From: Ecdyonurus torrentis
Lineage: Eukaryota; Arthropoda; Insecta; Ephemeroptera; Heptageniidae
Reading direction: 5' to 3'
DNA: 64,000 bases
Assembly (NCBI GenBank): GCA_949318235.1
Contig: OX439132.1
Coordinates: 27,281,743-27,345,742, forward strand
Of this stretch, positions 63,940 through 64,000 are shown piece by piece. Within the stretch, counting starts at the first letter, position 1. Every line of letters starts with the position of its first letter. Both the position numbers and the translations under genes were made by a program. The notes below the pieces were generated by a model that saw only the letters and a list, made by a program, of their open reading frames with translations, was not told where the DNA came from and searched no databases.

Positions 63940-64000
63940 TGATTAATATTAAACAGTTTAAAAATAGATTTACGACTGTCTGTAATAATAATAATTATAT
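61586..64000. other. Intergenic AT-rich stretch to window end
   Basis: A-, T- and C-homopolymers (31 T at 61586-61616, 19 C at 63532-63550, about 31 A near 63910). TGTGACCTTATCG near 63317 is an isolated half-site. The minus open frame 62497-62721 has no recognisable feature. Confidence 0.55.

Overview
This window is AT-rich, gene-poor eukaryotic nuclear DNA, almost certainly from an insect. The evidence is two small Ala/Val/Pro-rich secreted proteins of insect cuticle type with a two-exon layout, an initiator-methionine tRNA that as recalled differs from the fly gene by only one base pair, and TATA plus arthropod-type Initiator (TCAKTY) core promoters. I cannot fix the order from sequence alone. 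No bacterial features, operons or CRISPR arrays are present.

Only four genes are well supported. (1) A 261-residue single-exon protein on the minus strand (7452-8237). It is low-complexity and basic, of unknown function, with a TATA-like box, an Initiator and a consensus RFX X-box about 100 bp before its ATG. (2) A histidine-rich cuticular protein-like gene on the plus strand (40032-41673, 123 aa). (3) A second cuticular protein-like gene, same strand (58231-59668, 99 aa). (4) tRNA-iMet(CAT) at 52299-52370 with a T8 terminator. Genes 2 and 3 each have a four-codon first coding exon (MFKL / MYKL), one intron of 1.1-1.3 kb, the same TATA-to-Initiator spacing, and a PVVRV C-terminus. They look like diverged paralogues 18 kb apart and are probably coexpressed in epidermis.

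The rest is non-coding and repeat-dominated. I can delimit many short non-autonomous elements by terminal inverted repeats (TIRs): at least three families flanked by TTAA (544-bp, 345-bp and 350-390-bp types), several fold-back elements with arms of about 30-120 bp, a hAT-like element with an 8-bp target duplication, a mariner-like element at TA, a 1.07-kb element, and a GC-rich 184-bp element. There are also a LINE reverse-transcriptase C-terminal remnant, a LINE-like 3' tail present in two opposite copies, and a 0.55-0.58 kb direct repeat 1.5 kb apart. About two dozen long (CT)n, (GA)n and (AT)n microsatellites are scattered through the window.

Layout: 1-7.3 kb repeats (TTAA element, 1.07-kb element, microsatellites); 7.3-8.4 kb unknown gene and promoter; 8.4-16.8 kb AT-rich with small elements; 16.8-19.1 kb GC-richer direct-repeat locus; 19-39.7 kb gene-free, with elements and several short GC-richer islands carrying TGACC / CAAGGTCA nuclear-receptor half-sites; 39.8-41.7 kb cuticle gene 1; 41.7-52.2 kb repeats and fold-backs; 52.2-52.4 kb tRNA; 52.4-58.1 kb repeats; 58.1-59.8 kb cuticle gene 2; 59.8-64 kb AT-rich with two more fold-backs. 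The observations I would follow first are the nuclear-receptor-site islands around cuticle gene 1, the X-box at the unknown gene, and the strong excess of TGACGTCA palindromes.
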